A stretch of DNA of 64,000 nt from the NCBI RefSeq assembly GCF_014200575.1, contig NZ_JACHBZ010000018.1:65707-129706 (forward strand), written 5' to 3'. The notes under the pieces are model-generated. The model was not told the DNA's origin. It searched no databases and saw only the letters and a program-made list of their open reading frames with translations. Below are positions 25,213 through 35,038 of this stretch, in pieces. The DNA is from Mucilaginibacter saanensis. GTDB taxonomy: Bacteria > Bacteroidota > Bacteroidia > Sphingobacteriales > Sphingobacteriaceae. How positions within the stretch are numbered: position 1 is the first letter of the stretch; each line of letters opens with the position of its first letter. The position numbers and the translations under genes were made by a program.

Positions 25213-27120
25213 ATGAGCGATCAGATTAAACATGAATGCGGTGTGGCGTTTATCCGCTTATTAAAGCCACTATCTTATTATCAGAAAAAGTACGGAACAG
25301 CTCTGTACGGCCTGAACAAACTTTACCTTTTAATGGAGAAACAACACAACCGGGGCCAGGATGGCGCAGGCGTTGCAACCATTAAACTGGATATTGAGCC
25401 AGGCAAAAGATACATAAGCCGACATCGGTCAATGGCTTCAAATGCCGTTGCTGACATTTTTGAATACATCCAGAAGAAATTTGCGGATATTCAGAAAGAA
25501 ACCCCCGAAAAACTTGCCGATACCGAATGGCTTAAAGAGCATGTGAGCTTTACTGGTGAGGTTTTACTTGGGCACCTGCGTTATGGTACCCATGGTAAAA
25601 ACAGCATCGAAAGCTGCCATCCGTTTTTAAGACAGAACAACTGGCAAACCCGTAACCTGGTTATAGCAGGTAACTTCAACATGACCAATGTTGATGAACT
25701 GTTACAACAGCTTTATGATCTGGGTCAGCATCCTAAGGAAAAAGCAGATACCATTACAGTGCTCGAAAAAATGGGACACTTTATTGATACTGAAAATCAG
25801 GGACTGTTTGATCAGTATAAACGCGAGGGACTGGACGATAACGTGGAGATCAGCAAGCTGATAGCTAACGATATGGATGTAGCTAAAATACTCCGTAAAT
25901 CGGCCAAGAACTGGGATGGTGGTTATACTATTGCCGGTATATTGGGTCATGGCGATGCTTTTGTAATGCGTGATCCGGTAGGTATCAGACCAGCATTTTA
26001 TTATTACAATGATGAAATAGTGGTTGCCGCCTCAGAGCGCCCGGCTATCCAAACCGCGTTTAACGTTCCGATTGAAGATATTAAAGAGATACGCCCCGGC
26101 CATGCTTTAATTGTTAAAAAGAACGGTAAAATAACTGAGGATATGTTTAGCGAGCCAAAGGAAAAAAAGGCCTGTTCATTTGAACGGATCTATTTTTCAA
26201 GAGGGAGCGATGCATCTATCTATCGCGAGCGTAAGCAATTAGGCAGACTGCTTTGCCCTCAAATATTGAATGCGGTTGATAATGATATTAAAAATACCGT
26301 ATTTTCATATATCCCTAACACAGCAGAAGTTGCCTTTTATGGTATGGTTGAGGGGGTGCATAAATACGTTAAAAAATACCAGCGCGATAAGTTACTGAAC
26401 CGTGCCGATAAGATAAGTGAAGAGGAATTAACTGAGGTATTACAGCTTGCCCCAAGGGTTGAAAAGATTGCCATTAAGGATGTGAAGCTGCGTACCTTTA
26501 TTACCCAGGATGCAGACCGCAGCGAAATGGTAGCCCACGTTTATGATACCACTTATGGTTTAATAAAAAGGGACACTGATACGTTGGTGGTACTGGACGA
26601 CTCTATTGTACGTGGTACTACGCTAAAACAAAGTATCCTGAAAATACTGGACAGGCTTGGCCCTAAAAAGGTAGTGGTTGTTTCTTCGGCTCCGCAAATC
26701 CGTTACCCGGATTGTTATGGTATTGACATGTCACGCATGGGTGAGTTTGTTGCTTTTGAAGCCGCTATCAGCCTGTTGAAAGAAATGAAGCGTGAAGATA
26801 TCATTTTGGATGTTTATCAAAAATGTAAGGATAGCGCAAGTTTGCCTAAAGAAGAGGTTACTAACTATGTAAAAGCTATTTATGAGCTGTTTACTGATCA
26901 GGAAATTTCAGATCGTATAGCACAGATCATTACGCCTAAAGAGATCAAATGTAAGGTTGAGGTGTTATACCAAACACTTGATAACCTGCACATAGCCTGT
27001 CCAGATCATACCGGCGACTGGTATTTCAGTGGTGATTATCCGACCCCGGGTGGTAACAAGGTGGTTAACCGCGCCTTTGTTAACTGGATGGAAGGTAAAA
27101 ACCAAAGGGCTTACATGTAA
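25213..27120 (+). CDS. Amidophosphoribosyltransferase-like protein, long form (PurF family)
   Basis: A 635-residue class II glutamine amidotransferase fused to a phosphoribosyltransferase. Cys9 in HECGVAF would become the N-terminal nucleophile after removal of an eight-residue propeptide, as in the Bacillus PurF type. The PRPP-binding motif is VVLDDSIVRGTT at about residues 459-470. It is about 130 residues longer than ordinary PurF, with extra segments near 150-220 and 385-430 and a C-terminal extension that ends in GGNKVVNRAFVNWMEGKNQ. It may be the purine-pathway enzyme or a paralogue; no other pur gene is adjacent to settle this. Confidence 0.8.
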   Translation: MSDQIKHECGVAFIRLLKPLSYYQKKYGTALYGLNKLYLLMEKQHNRGQDGAGVATIKLDIEPGKRYISRHRSMASNAVADIFEYIQKKFADIQKETPEKLADTEWLKEHVSFTGEVLLGHLRYGTHGKNSIESCHPFLRQNNWQTRNLVIAGNFNMTNVDELLQQLYDLGQHPKEKADTITVLEKMGHFIDTENQGLFDQYKREGLDDNVEISKLIANDMDVAKILRKSAKNWDGGYTIAGILGHGDAFVMRDPVGIRPAFYYYNDEIVVAASERPAIQTAFNVPIEDIKEIRPGHALIVKKNGKITEDMFSEPKEKKACSFERIYFSRGSDASIYRERKQLGRLLCPQILNAVDNDIKNTVFSYIPNTAEVAFYGMVEGVHKYVKKYQRDKLLNRADKISEEELTEVLQLAPRVEKIAIKDVKLRTFITQDADRSEMVAHVYDTTYGLIKRDTDTLVVLDDSIVRGTTLKQSILKILDRLGPKKVVVVSSAPQIRYPDCYGIDMSRMGEFVAFEAAISLLKEMKREDIILDVYQKCKDSASLPKEEVTNYVKAIYELFTDQEISDRIAQIITPKEIKCKVEVLYQTLDNLHIACPDHTGDWYFSGDYPTPGGNKVVNRAFVNWMEGKNQRAYM

Positions 27121-27155
27121 TTTCCCTAGTCCGTAGAAGCGGGAATATAATACTT

Positions 27156-27187
27156 AAGGCGATGGATTTAATCCATCGCCTTTTTTT
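27156..27187 (+). terminator. Rho-independent terminator after the PurF-family gene
   Basis: A 12-bp perfect stem, AAGGCGATGGAT with ATCCATCGCCTT, loop TTA, followed by a T-run. Confidence 0.9.
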
Positions 27188-27218
27188 GTGCTGATAATCT
27201 TTAAATTAGGTGTTAATT

Positions 27219-27707
27219 ATGAGATCGAAATTTAGTTATTCATCTTACCTGGTAGCCATCGGTGCTTTCTTGTTGCCATTAATATTGGTAATGAGCTTAT
27301 TGAAAAATGGATTAAAATCTGATACGCCAATAGGTTTGTTTGTCATCATTTGTTTGTTTTTCTTATTTATTTGGATTTGGATGTTTTTTGGTGAATTGCG
27401 CACAAAAATTATTAAGATTGAGAGGGAAAATGAAAACGTTATCGTAAGGAGATATTTGGGGATTGGCAACTCTAAACATTATAACTTATTGGACATATCT
27501 GGTTTTAAAACATCCGTTCTGTCTTCAAAAGGAGGTAGTTATGAATATTTGTATTTAATGATGGATAATAAAAAAGTGGCTAAGCTTTCTGCTTTTTACC
27601 ATAGTAACTATAAAGAGTTAAAAAGTCATGTAGTAACTATGGGTATCAAAAATATAGGATTTGAACAGTTTAGTAACGTTCAGGAATTAAAAGATATCTT
27701 TAATTAA
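27219..27707 (+). CDS. Two-helix membrane protein of unknown function
   Basis: A 162-residue protein counted from ATG 27219; a GTG at 27210 would add three residues. Two hydrophobic helices (about residues 8-28 and 40-60) are followed by a soluble domain with the pattern of a PH-like fold (VIVRRYLGIGNSKHYNLLDI, then YEYLYLMMDNKKVAKLSAF). No family recognised. It follows a terminator closely, and its base composition is more A+T-rich than neighbours, so it may be a recent arrival. Confidence 0.65.
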   Translation: MRSKFSYSSYLVAIGAFLLPLILVMSLLKNGLKSDTPIGLFVIICLFFLFIWIWMFFGELRTKIIKIERENENVIVRRYLGIGNSKHYNLLDISGFKTSVLSSKGGSYEYLYLMMDNKKVAKLSAFYHSNYKELKSHVVTMGIKNIGFEQFSNVQELKDIFN

Positions 27708-27738
27708 TAATTACGGATAAGCTTGTTTTATTAGTGCT

Positions 27739-28395
27739 TTACGAAACCGCTGGTGCCGAAAATATAAAATGGGTAACCAGCTTATCTAATAATATCAGAG
27801 AGGCAATAATGAGGGCTATACCGGCAACCTCGTTAAGACGGTGTACCAGTTTAACTGATATTTTGTCGCGCAGTTTATTGGCGTAAAAGGCTTTGGTGGT
27901 GTCCATGCCAAATTGCACTATTAATACGGTGGCAAACATTACGGCAATTTTAAATGAGCGATGGGCTACCCCTTCATGAAAAACGGTACTTGCGGTACCG
28001 ATAACAGTTATCCAATGAAATAATAGGGTAGGGTTAAAAATGCACATCAGAAATCCCTTTAAAAAATAGCCTGCACGATTAATACCCGATGGTACCTTGT
28101 TTTCGTAGTTAACCTCGGCTTTCTTAAACAGATAGTACACGCCTACGGTAAAAAGTATCACGCTGCCAACAACGCCGGCTATGGTTTTGGAATGGTTTGA
28201 AATATCAAAATATTGTGAACCAAATAAAATGGCACCTACAAAAACAACATCGCTGCAAACCACACCAAGGGCAAGGGCAACGCCGGCATGAAAACCCTTT
28301 TCAATGCTGGTTTTAATAAGAGCAAAAAAGACCGGGCCTGTAAGAAACGTCAGCACTAATCCAATCCCTATTCCCGAAATAATAGCTTCTATCAT
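27739..28395 (-). CDS. LysE-family amino-acid exporter
   Basis: A 218-residue inner-membrane protein with six predicted helices. The first helix reads GIGIGLVLTFLTGPVFFALI, the usual GP(A)-containing start of LysE/RhtB exporters, and the length is normal. It converges with the preceding gene and diverges from the MFS gene. Substrate is not predictable. Confidence 0.8.
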   Translation of the reverse strand: MIEAIISGIGIGLVLTFLTGPVFFALIKTSIEKGFHAGVALALGVVCSDVVFVGAILFGSQYFDISNHSKTIAGVVGSVILFTVGVYYLFKKAEVNYENKVPSGINRAGYFLKGFLMCIFNPTLLFHWITVIGTASTVFHEGVAHRSFKIAVMFATVLIVQFGMDTTKAFYANKLRDKISVKLVHRLNEVAGIALIIASLILLDKLVTHFIFSAPAVS

Positions 28396-28565
28396 TATTT
28401 AGGCTTTTGTTCTGAATTTTGAACAATGCGAATATGCAATTTTATCTCTTAAACAACGAAACTTAAAATTGTGATTTATTTAATTTGAAAAAGTATAGGA
28501 ACATTTACAAAAAATGGATTATGTTTATTGATTCAAAAAAATATCCCGAATAACTAAACTTAAAA

Positions 28566-30200
28566 ATGGAACAAAACGACAAAAAAAATTACAGCTCGGC
28601 ATTATACACGCTGATCACTGTATTTTTCTTCTGGGGCTTTTTAGCTGCATCAAACGGTATCTTCATCCCATTCTGTAAAACACACTTTCATTTAACCCAA
28701 TTTGAATCTCAATTAATAGATTTTACCTTTTACGGAGGATATTTTATTGGTTCATTGATACTCTATTTTGCGTCACAAGCCAGCAAGGTGGATATTATGA
28801 ACAAATTAGGCTATAAAAATGGTATTATATTAGGTTTAATAATATCAGCAGTAGGTGCCCTTGGTATGATACCGGCAGTTGCCAGCGGAGCTTTCGGATT
28901 AATATTGGCAGTTTTCTTTATTATAGCAATTGGTTTTTCATTACAACAAACAGCTGCAAACCCATTTGTGGTTGCCTTAGGGCCAGCAGAGAGCGGTTCA
29001 AACCGTTTAAATTTTGCAGGTAGTGTTAATAACATTGGCGCGCTTTTAGGACCTATTGTGGTGAGTGTGGTGTTGTTTGGTTCTGCATCGGCCAAAACAG
29101 CTGCCTCTGAAGTTAAAATATCATCAATTAATAACCTTTACTATATGCTTGCAGCCTTATTTATAGCTGTAGCCATATTCTTTTGGTTCTCAAACCTGCC
29201 AAAGGTTACCAGCGATGAAAAAATTGAATCAAGCAAAAAGGCAAATGTCCCGCTTTTTGTAATGTTTTTGGCCTTTTGTTTAATATTGGCAGCTGATCCT
29301 TTAAGTGCCGCTATTCATATTCCAAGCCAATACTTTGTATATGCGTCGCTGGCCATTATTGTGTTAACGTTGGTAGGGACCATTTTCGCGGCAAAAGGCA
29401 GCAAAGAGGGTTGGGGAGCTATGCAATATCCTCAGTTAATTTTAGGCATGCTGGCCATATTTACTTATGTAGGTACTGAGGTAACTATTCAAAGTAACAT
29501 GGGTTCATTATTAAAAACACCTGAGTTTGGGTCATTTAATGAGTCGGACATTGCACCTTATATTTCATTATACTGGGGTAGCTTAATGATTGGTCGTTTT
29601 GCAGGCTCTATTGGTGCTTTTGATCTTTCAAAAACAACCAAATACATCTTGTACATTATTGTTCCGTTTTTGGCATTCGGCATTGTATTATTAGTAAATG
29701 CAATTACCGGAGTAAACGTGAGCAACCTTTATACTTATGCTGTTTGCGTAGCGGTGCTTATTGTGGCTTTCTTTATCGGCCAGCAAAAACCAACACGTAC
29801 GTTATCAGTACTGGGTTTATTAGGTGTAGCCTTTATTTTAATTGGTTTATTTACCACAGGTAAAGTGGCAACATTTGCATTTATCAGCGGTGGTTTATGC
29901 TGCTCAATTATGTGGCCATCTATATTCTCATTAGCTATCACCGGCTTGGGCAAATACACCAGCCAGGGGTCGGCTTTCCTTATCATGATGATCCTGGGTG
30001 GGTCTATCATTCCACCGTTGCAAGGTAAAATTGCCGACGGTGCCAATAACATTGTTCCGGGAATGAGCGGTATTCACTTCTCTTATATTGTACCGGTAAT
30101 AGGATTTGCCTACCTTGCTTATTTTGCTTGGAAAGTAAGCCGCGAATTACGCAGCCAGGGTATTGACCTTGACCACGTTGAAGTAAAAGGCGGACATTAA
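28566..30200 (+). CDS. Sugar MFS transporter (FucP/GluP-like)
   Basis: A 544-residue major facilitator transporter of the fucose/glucose/galactose:H+ symporter group. The start [20 protein letters not shown] and the segment [15 protein letters not shown] are typical of FucP-type proteins in Bacteroidota. It is longer than E. coli FucP (438), the extra length lying in a central membrane insertion near residues 215-285. No sugar-metabolic gene lies beside it, so the substrate is open. Confidence 0.85.
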   Translation: MEQNDKKNYSSALYTLITVFFFWGFLAASNGIFIPFCKTHFHLTQFESQLIDFTFYGGYFIGSLILYFASQASKVDIMNKLGYKNGIILGLIISAVGALGMIPAVASGAFGLILAVFFIIAIGFSLQQTAANPFVVALGPAESGSNRLNFAGSVNNIGALLGPIVVSVVLFGSASAKTAASEVKISSINNLYYMLAALFIAVAIFFWFSNLPKVTSDEKIESSKKANVPLFVMFLAFCLILAADPLSAAIHIPSQYFVYASLAIIVLTLVGTIFAAKGSKEGWGAMQYPQLILGMLAIFTYVGTEVTIQSNMGSLLKTPEFGSFNESDIAPYISLYWGSLMIGRFAGSIGAFDLSKTTKYILYIIVPFLAFGIVLLVNAITGVNVSNLYTYAVCVAVLIVAFFIGQQKPTRTLSVLGLLGVAFILIGLFTTGKVATFAFISGGLCCSIMWPSIFSLAITGLGKYTSQGSAFLIMMILGGSIIPPLQGKIADGANNIVPGMSGIHFSYIVPVIGFAYLAYFAWKVSRELRSQGIDLDHVEVKGGH

Positions 30201-30214
30201 TATTTTTTTAACTC

Positions 30215-30278
30215 TTAGGTCATTGGGTCATTAGGTCATTTTTTATGATTTAATGACCCAATGACGTTAATGACCTAA
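30215..30278. repeat. Inverted repeat built from GGTCATT words
   Basis: TTAGGTCATT, GGGTCATT and AGGTCATT in the left arm face AATGACCC, AATGACG and AATGACCTAA in the right arm across a short T-rich loop. The arms pair in several registers. It could act as a terminator for the MFS gene or be a dispersed repeat. Confidence 0.6.
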
Positions 30279-30288
30279 TTGTTTATTT

Positions 30289-30741
30289 ATGAAACCAAGT
30301 TTCGATCATATTTTCATGAACCTGGCTACTGATCTGGCCAAGCGTTCACATTGTGTTAAGGCGCATGTAGGGGCTGTTTTAACGCGCGACACCCGCATCA
30401 TTTCTATAGGTTATAACGGCCCGCCGTCGGGCACGCACAACTGCGATGAGGAATGGCCTGCAACCGGTTGCCCGCGCGATTCAAAAGGGAGTTGTTCGCT
30501 TGCTTTGCACGCCGAAGAGAACGCCATTTTATACGCAGTAAAGAATGGAGCCAAACTGGAAGGCGCTACGCTGTACACCACGCTATCGCCTTGTTTGCCT
30601 TGTGCCCGCCTGATATTTTCGGCCGGTATCAAGCATGTTTATTTTGATAAGTCATACGCCGAATACAAAGGCCTGACCAGCGACGAAGGGGTTGACTTTT
30701 TAAATCACTTTGGGGTTAAGGCCGAAAAGTTTCAGGGCTGA
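30289..30741 (+). CDS. Deoxycytidylate (dCMP) deaminase family protein
   Basis: A 150-residue zinc deaminase of the dCMP/ComEB type, which makes dUMP for thymidylate synthesis. Zinc ligands His74 and the catalytic Glu76 (HAEENAI) and Cys102/Cys105 (PCLPCARL) are present. The insert with CDEEWPATGCPRDSKGSCSL, carrying extra cysteines, is typical of the dCMP deaminase branch. The start follows the inverted repeat by 10 bases. Confidence 0.9.
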   Translation: MKPSFDHIFMNLATDLAKRSHCVKAHVGAVLTRDTRIISIGYNGPPSGTHNCDEEWPATGCPRDSKGSCSLALHAEENAILYAVKNGAKLEGATLYTTLSPCLPCARLIFSAGIKHVYFDKSYAEYKGLTSDEGVDFLNHFGVKAEKFQG

Positions 30742-30788
30742 GATATTTTTCCTCATTCATTCATATACATTAACAATGAAGTAACGTC

Positions 30789-31130
30789 ATGTACAGTATA
30801 CTATTTCAAACCATAGATTGGACCTCTGTTGAAAAAACAGCGCATACAGGCGAAAGCGGAACCGCTTTTTGGCAAACCCTGCAATTTGGTGGATTAAGAA
30901 TACGCATAGTTGAATACTCAGCAGGTTACTTAGCCGACCATTGGTGTCAGAAAGGACATATTGTGCAGTGTTTGGAAGGGGAGTTTGTAAGTGAACTGCA
31001 GAATGGCGAATGCTTTACGCTCACCAAGGGGATGACCTATGTTGTATCTGATGATCTGAGCTCGCACCGGTCTGTATCAGCCAATGGGGTTAAACTTCTT
31101 ATTATCGACGGTGATTTTCTGAAGCCCTAA
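30789..31130 (+). CDS. DHCW-motif cupin-fold protein
   Basis: A 113-residue single-domain cupin. The motif LADHWCQKGHIVQCLEGEF (about residues 55-73) matches the family I recall as 'DHCW motif cupin fold protein', conserved but uncharacterised; the histidines and glutamate would bind a metal. It has no signal peptide. It follows the deaminase by 47 bases and may be co-transcribed. Confidence 0.8.
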   Translation: MYSILFQTIDWTSVEKTAHTGESGTAFWQTLQFGGLRIRIVEYSAGYLADHWCQKGHIVQCLEGEFVSELQNGECFTLTKGMTYVVSDDLSSHRSVSANGVKLLIIDGDFLKP

Positions 31131-31241
31131 AGTATCAACAGATTAGTTAAACTTATTTGTGATATATCATAATTGTAAAGTTTATTGAACTACTTATATG
31201 ATAAAGATATTTTAGTAGATTTATAGTATAAACGATTCATT

Positions 31242-31874
31242 ATGAAGAAGTATCTGTATGCTGTTTTTACAATTTGTAGTGTTTTAATAATGGCCTGCAG
31301 CAGCGCCAGGCTGATATCCTCATGGTCGTTGCCCGGAGCCACGGCACATCAGTATAAAAAGGTGTTGGTTATTGGCCTAACAGGTGCCAAAGACCGTGAA
31401 ATAAGAGAAAGCGTTGAAAATGCAGTGGCAAAAAAAATTAATGAGTATAATATTAACGCCATAACCGCCAGCAGTAAATACGGCCCCCGTACTTTTCAGA
31501 ACATGAGCGATGAAGAGGCCACTAAATTGGTAAAAGATGATGGATTTGATGGAATTATCATTTTGGCTTTACTTGATAAAAATCAGGAAGAAAATTATAC
31601 CCCGGCAAGTGTTAGCCGCACGCCTTACGCCATAGTTCGTAGCCGGTGGACAAGAAATTACCGGGTTTTGTATGACCGCGTTTATTCTCCCGGTTATTAC
31701 ACCACCTCCACTAATTATGAGTTAGAGGCCAATTTTTATGATGCAGATAAAAATGAACTTCAATACTCGGCCCAGGTAAGATCTTTTGATCCGGGTTCCG
31801 CTTCAGCCTTGTCTTCTGATTTTAGTAAATCTATTATTGATGATATGGTTAATAAGGGCCTTATCACAAAATAG
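31242..31874 (+). CDS. Lipoprotein of unknown function (DUF4136-like)
   Basis: A 210-residue lipoprotein: signal peptide with lipobox LIMACSS, Cys19 being the lipidated residue. The remaining sequence (YKKVLVIGLTGAKDREIRES, later DGFDGIIILALLDKN, and a C-terminal KSIIDDMVNKGLI) has the alpha/beta pattern seen in DUF4136-type and related envelope lipoproteins. No enzymatic motif. Its partner is unknown. Confidence 0.65.
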   Translation: MKKYLYAVFTICSVLIMACSSARLISSWSLPGATAHQYKKVLVIGLTGAKDREIRESVENAVAKKINEYNINAITASSKYGPRTFQNMSDEEATKLVKDDGFDGIIILALLDKNQEENYTPASVSRTPYAIVRSRWTRNYRVLYDRVYSPGYYTTSTNYELEANFYDADKNELQYSAQVRSFDPGSASALSSDFSKSIIDDMVNKGLITK

Positions 31875-31914
31875 TGTACATGAAGTAGGTGCACAATGAA
31901 TAGGAGTTAAACGC

Positions 31915-32589
31915 TTAAAAAATAAAGGGCTTTACTTTATCCAATGCAAACTCCAGTTGCTGATCAGGGGTGAGGTTGGTATTGTCCAATATAATGGCAT
32001 CTTCGGCCCTTACAAGCGGACTTTCCTCGCGGGTGGTGTCCTGGTAGTCACGGTGTGCGATGTTCTCAAATATCTCTTCTAAGGTAATTTCAGGGTTTTT
32101 GCCAACAATTTCCTTGTAACGTCTTTCTGCCCGTACTTTAGGGTCGGCAGTCATAAATATTTTTACCTGTGCATTGGGGAAAACCGTTGTGCCAATATCG
32201 CGCCCATCCATCACTATATTTTTAGAATGGCCCATGCGCTGTTGCTGTTTTACCATTTCTTTGCGTACCTCGCGTATGGCCGATACCTCACTTACTTTTT
32301 CAGAAACCGGCATTAAACGGATCTCGTCAGATACCTCTTCGTCGTTAAGGGTAATATGGGTTTGATAATCTCGCGAGTGAAAGTTAAGATGAATGTTTTT
32401 TAAAGCAGTTTTTATTTGCTCCGCGTCATGCACATCAGTATTATTCCGTAGAAAGTATAAGGCAACGGCGCGATACATCGCCCCGCTGTCAACATAAATA
32501 AAATGAAGTTTTTTAGCTAAAGCCTTGGCCAGCGTGCTTTTACCGCATGATGAATATCCATCAATTGCTACTACAATGTTGTTGCTCAT
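31915..32589 (-). CDS. cmk: Cytidylate kinase
   Basis: A 224-residue P-loop kinase that phosphorylates CMP and dCMP. The P-loop is GYSSCGKST at 11-19, and the CMP-kinase signatures YVDSGAMYRAVALY and MDGRDIGTTVFP follow. The short lid, RAERRYKEI, is standard. It is transcribed from its own -7 box. Its proximity to the dCMP deaminase places two pyrimidine nucleotide enzymes within 2 kb. Confidence 0.95.
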   Translation of the reverse strand: MSNNIVVAIDGYSSCGKSTLAKALAKKLHFIYVDSGAMYRAVALYFLRNNTDVHDAEQIKTALKNIHLNFHSRDYQTHITLNDEEVSDEIRLMPVSEKVSEVSAIREVRKEMVKQQQRMGHSKNIVMDGRDIGTTVFPNAQVKIFMTADPKVRAERRYKEIVGKNPEITLEEIFENIAHRDYQDTTREESPLVRAEDAIILDNTNLTPDQQLEFALDKVKPFIF

Positions 32590-32605
32590 AAACGATACTA
32601 AAATA

Positions 32606-32613
32606 CAAAAATA
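32606..32613 (-). promoter_or_regulatory. -7 box TATTTTTG of cmk
   Basis: On the minus strand, a perfect TAnnTTTG box 16 bases before the cmk ATG. Confidence 0.45.
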
Positions 32614-32677
32614 TGTGATTGATGAGCAGACGGAATAGAAGCCTGCTTGATTAAGCTTTTGTACACAAAAGCCGTGG

Positions 32678-33343
32678 CTATGCTTTTGCCAGTAGTTTAA
32701 TGTCTTTCACTTCCAATACCTGTTTGGAGTAGCCCTTAATTACACTGTTAATCATGGCCAGCCCAAGATCATGAAGGGTGTTACCATTGTTGGGGAATAG
32801 CATGCTTAGCAGTGGATATAACCTGTTGATGATTTTATAATACGATTTAATATTTTGCTGCCCGGCCGTAGGCCTCATAAAGCCGGGGCGAAAATTGTAC
32901 ACCTTTTTGAATGGCAGCCCCATCAGGGCATTTTCTGTTTTTCCTTTTACCCTGGCCCACATCACCTTTCCTTTTTCGGAGCCATCCGTGTGGCTGCCTG
33001 AAACATGACCAAATATCATTTTGGGATTAAGGCTTACCAGCTTTTGGGCAAAATGCATGGTAGCATCGTAAGTAATGTGGCTGTATGCCTCCTCAGTCAT
33101 TCCTCTTGAACTTATGCCGGCGCAATAAAAACAGGCATCGTAACCGCTTAGCTGATCCTGAATGTTATCGAGGTTAAAAAAATCAGGCACAATACATTCT
33201 TTTAATTTGGGATGTTTGGCACCCAGGTAAGGTTTACGGTTAATCATGAGCACCTGGTTTATATCCGCATGTGCCAGACATTCAAATAATACGCCTTCGC
33301 CAACAAGACCCGTAGCTCCGGTAATGATCACTTTAATTGCCAT
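32678..33343 (-). CDS. NAD(P)-binding atypical SDR / epimerase-like protein
   Basis: A 221-residue Rossmann protein with IITGATGLVGEGVLFECL at the N-terminus (TGATGLVG, the atypical-SDR nucleotide motif). There is no YxxxK in the usual place, as in HTATIP2-like and NmrA-like atypical SDRs. KVYNFRPGFMRPT resembles that group. Substrate and reaction are unknown; it could be regulatory rather than catalytic. Confidence 0.75.
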   Translation of the reverse strand: MAIKVIITGATGLVGEGVLFECLAHADINQVLMINRKPYLGAKHPKLKECIVPDFFNLDNIQDQLSGYDACFYCAGISSRGMTEEAYSHITYDATMHFAQKLVSLNPKMIFGHVSGSHTDGSEKGKVMWARVKGKTENALMGLPFKKVYNFRPGFMRPTAGQQNIKSYYKIINRLYPLLSMLFPNNGNTLHDLGLAMINSVIKGYSKQVLEVKDIKLLAKA

Positions 33344-33521
33344 AGTTTAATACCGCTATTTAATTGGTGCAAAGGTCAATATAATATTAAAGATAAACTT
33401 TGCTGAGCAGGCCAAATTTACTTTGTTGAGCAGTCCGCATTTAACGCTCTAATATTATATCTAAATCAAATATCTTACTTATTCATCAGCTTGCAGGATA
33501 ACCAACTTGTACGTAAATGTT

Positions 33522-33529
33522 TACTTTTG
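33522..33529 (+). promoter_or_regulatory. -7 box TACTTTTG of arfB
   Basis: A perfect TAnnTTTG box ending 4 bases before the arfB ATG, implying a leaderless mRNA. Confidence 0.5.
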
Positions 33530-33533
33530 AAAA

Positions 33534-33941
33534 ATGAACCTTATTAAATCTGATATTCAAAAGGAAGTTAGCTATAAAACATCACGCAGCGGCGGTAAAG
33601 GCGGTCAAAATGTAAATAAAGTATCAAGCAAGGTTGAACTACTATTTAACATAACCGGCTCCGCGTTATTTACCGACGAAGAAAAGCTGCTATTAAATGA
33701 AAAATTACAGAACCGTTTGAATAAAGATGGCTTGGTACAGGTAATTTGCGATGAAGAACGCAGCCAGTACCTGAACAAGGAAAAAGCTATGGAGAGGCTG
33801 ATATTGCTGCTTATAAGAGCGCTGCAAAAGCCCAAGGTACGTAAGCCTACCAAGATAAGTAAGGGTGCAAAAGCGGCGCGCCTTGATAACAAGAAGAAAC
33901 ACGCTGCAAAAAAGGAGAACCGGAAAGTTGATTTTGATTAA
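33534..33941 (+). CDS. arfB: Peptidyl-tRNA hydrolase ArfB (ribosome rescue)
   Basis: A 135-residue release-factor-like protein. The catalytic GGQ is at 23-25 in SGGKGGQNVNKVSSKVEL, and the C-terminal basic tail (residues 105-135, KKHAAKKENRK) is the part that enters the empty mRNA channel of stalled ribosomes. Together these define ArfB/YaeJ, which frees ribosomes stuck without a stop codon. Confidence 0.9.
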   Translation: MNLIKSDIQKEVSYKTSRSGGKGGQNVNKVSSKVELLFNITGSALFTDEEKLLLNEKLQNRLNKDGLVQVICDEERSQYLNKEKAMERLILLLIRALQKPKVRKPTKISKGAKAARLDNKKKHAAKKENRKVDFD

Positions 33942-33979
33942 AAGCAGCCATGCAGATCTGTACAACAGCTTTTAATTAA

Positions 33980-34939
33980 TTATTTAAATCGATAAGCTCC
34001 TGTTATGCTTGCCCATTGATGTGACCTTAGCATCTCTTTTACGTCGCGCGTGTGGAATATGGCTGCTATGTCAAATGCAAAGCGGCTGGTAGTAAATGCA
34101 ACCCCCAGTTGATTACTAAATATTATCGGTTCTTTATCTAAAGTAACCTGCAGGCTGTTAGGATCATGATCTTTATTGAACAAGCTGCCTTGAATAGTGG
34201 CATCATAGGCTACCACGTTAATTTGCGGTTTGTAGTAAAAAAATATTTCGTGCGTATGCAGTAATCCGGGTTGGTCCTGTGCCGATACGGTACTTTGGGT
34301 GCTTATGGAGTTAAACAACTGGTTAAAATTACCCAAACGCAAAAGCGGACCTAAACCTGCACCTGTAAAACCGTTGCCCAGGTTGGCGTACGAGCTCAGG
34401 CTCACATCTATCCAGGAGGCCCGGGCCAGTAATTTATTATACTCGGCGCCCAGGTTAAGTTCGGCATTATTCCTGATCTGGTACTGCCAGCCGTTAAGGT
34501 GATAAAAGCCAAAGGTATTATGGATCAGCTTTTGTACAGGCTCGCCACCTGCAGCCGGCCCTACAATGCCTATCTGCGCGCTTAGTTTAAGGTTGCTTTC
34601 GTTTTTATAAAGAAAATTAAGGGTTGAACCAATATAGGAGTAAGCAGCAAACGGTCTGTCAATATAAGAGGCATTAGGTACAAAACCTGATTGCGGGTTG
34701 TACATTTTTTGCCCTATCTCAAAACCGAGTACCTTGTTTTGCAGATCGCTGCCGGTATTGTTAACGGTTAATGCCTTGCGGTAATAGAAGAAAATTCCGT
34801 TGGTGTAATACCTGTCTGAACCCTGGCCCAGGTAAGAGTCATTATCTGTTTGTATGGCAAATTCGTGGCTGCGTGTTTGGGCAAATAAACTGATGGTACC
34901 AAACAGGCACAGCAGTGTCAGGAATAGTTTATGACGCAT
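33980..34939 (-). CDS. LpxR-family lipid A deacylase
   Basis: A 319-residue outer-membrane barrel with signal peptide 1-21 (ending LFAQ). The mature start HEFAIQTDNDSYLGQGSDRY and GIFFYYRK match the LpxR family, which removes 3'-acyloxyacyl chains of lipid A in a calcium-dependent way. The N/D residues at the start of the barrel are in the expected catalytic position; activity is inferred from family. Confidence 0.8.
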   Translation of the reverse strand: MRHKLFLTLLCLFGTISLFAQTRSHEFAIQTDNDSYLGQGSDRYYTNGIFFYYRKALTVNNTGSDLQNKVLGFEIGQKMYNPQSGFVPNASYIDRPFAAYSYIGSTLNFLYKNESNLKLSAQIGIVGPAAGGEPVQKLIHNTFGFYHLNGWQYQIRNNAELNLGAEYNKLLARASWIDVSLSSYANLGNGFTGAGLGPLLRLGNFNQLFNSISTQSTVSAQDQPGLLHTHEIFFYYKPQINVVAYDATIQGSLFNKDHDPNSLQVTLDKEPIIFSNQLGVAFTTSRFAFDIAAIFHTRDVKEMLRSHQWASITGAYRFK

Positions 34940-34998
34940 TAGGTTGTTAAATATATAAGCTCCTAATATAAAAAAATTGAACTGATTTATAAGTGAGC

Positions 34999-35038
34999 AA
35001 AAAAAGAGGGACTAAAATTAATTTAGCCCCTCTTTTTT
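34999..35038 (-). terminator. Terminator of lon (minus strand)
   Basis: Reading leftwards, AAAAAAGAGGGGCTAAA pairs with TTTAGTCCCTCTTTTTTT apart from one mismatch, giving a GC-rich stem with a T-run. It overlaps the lon stop codon. Confidence 0.8.
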
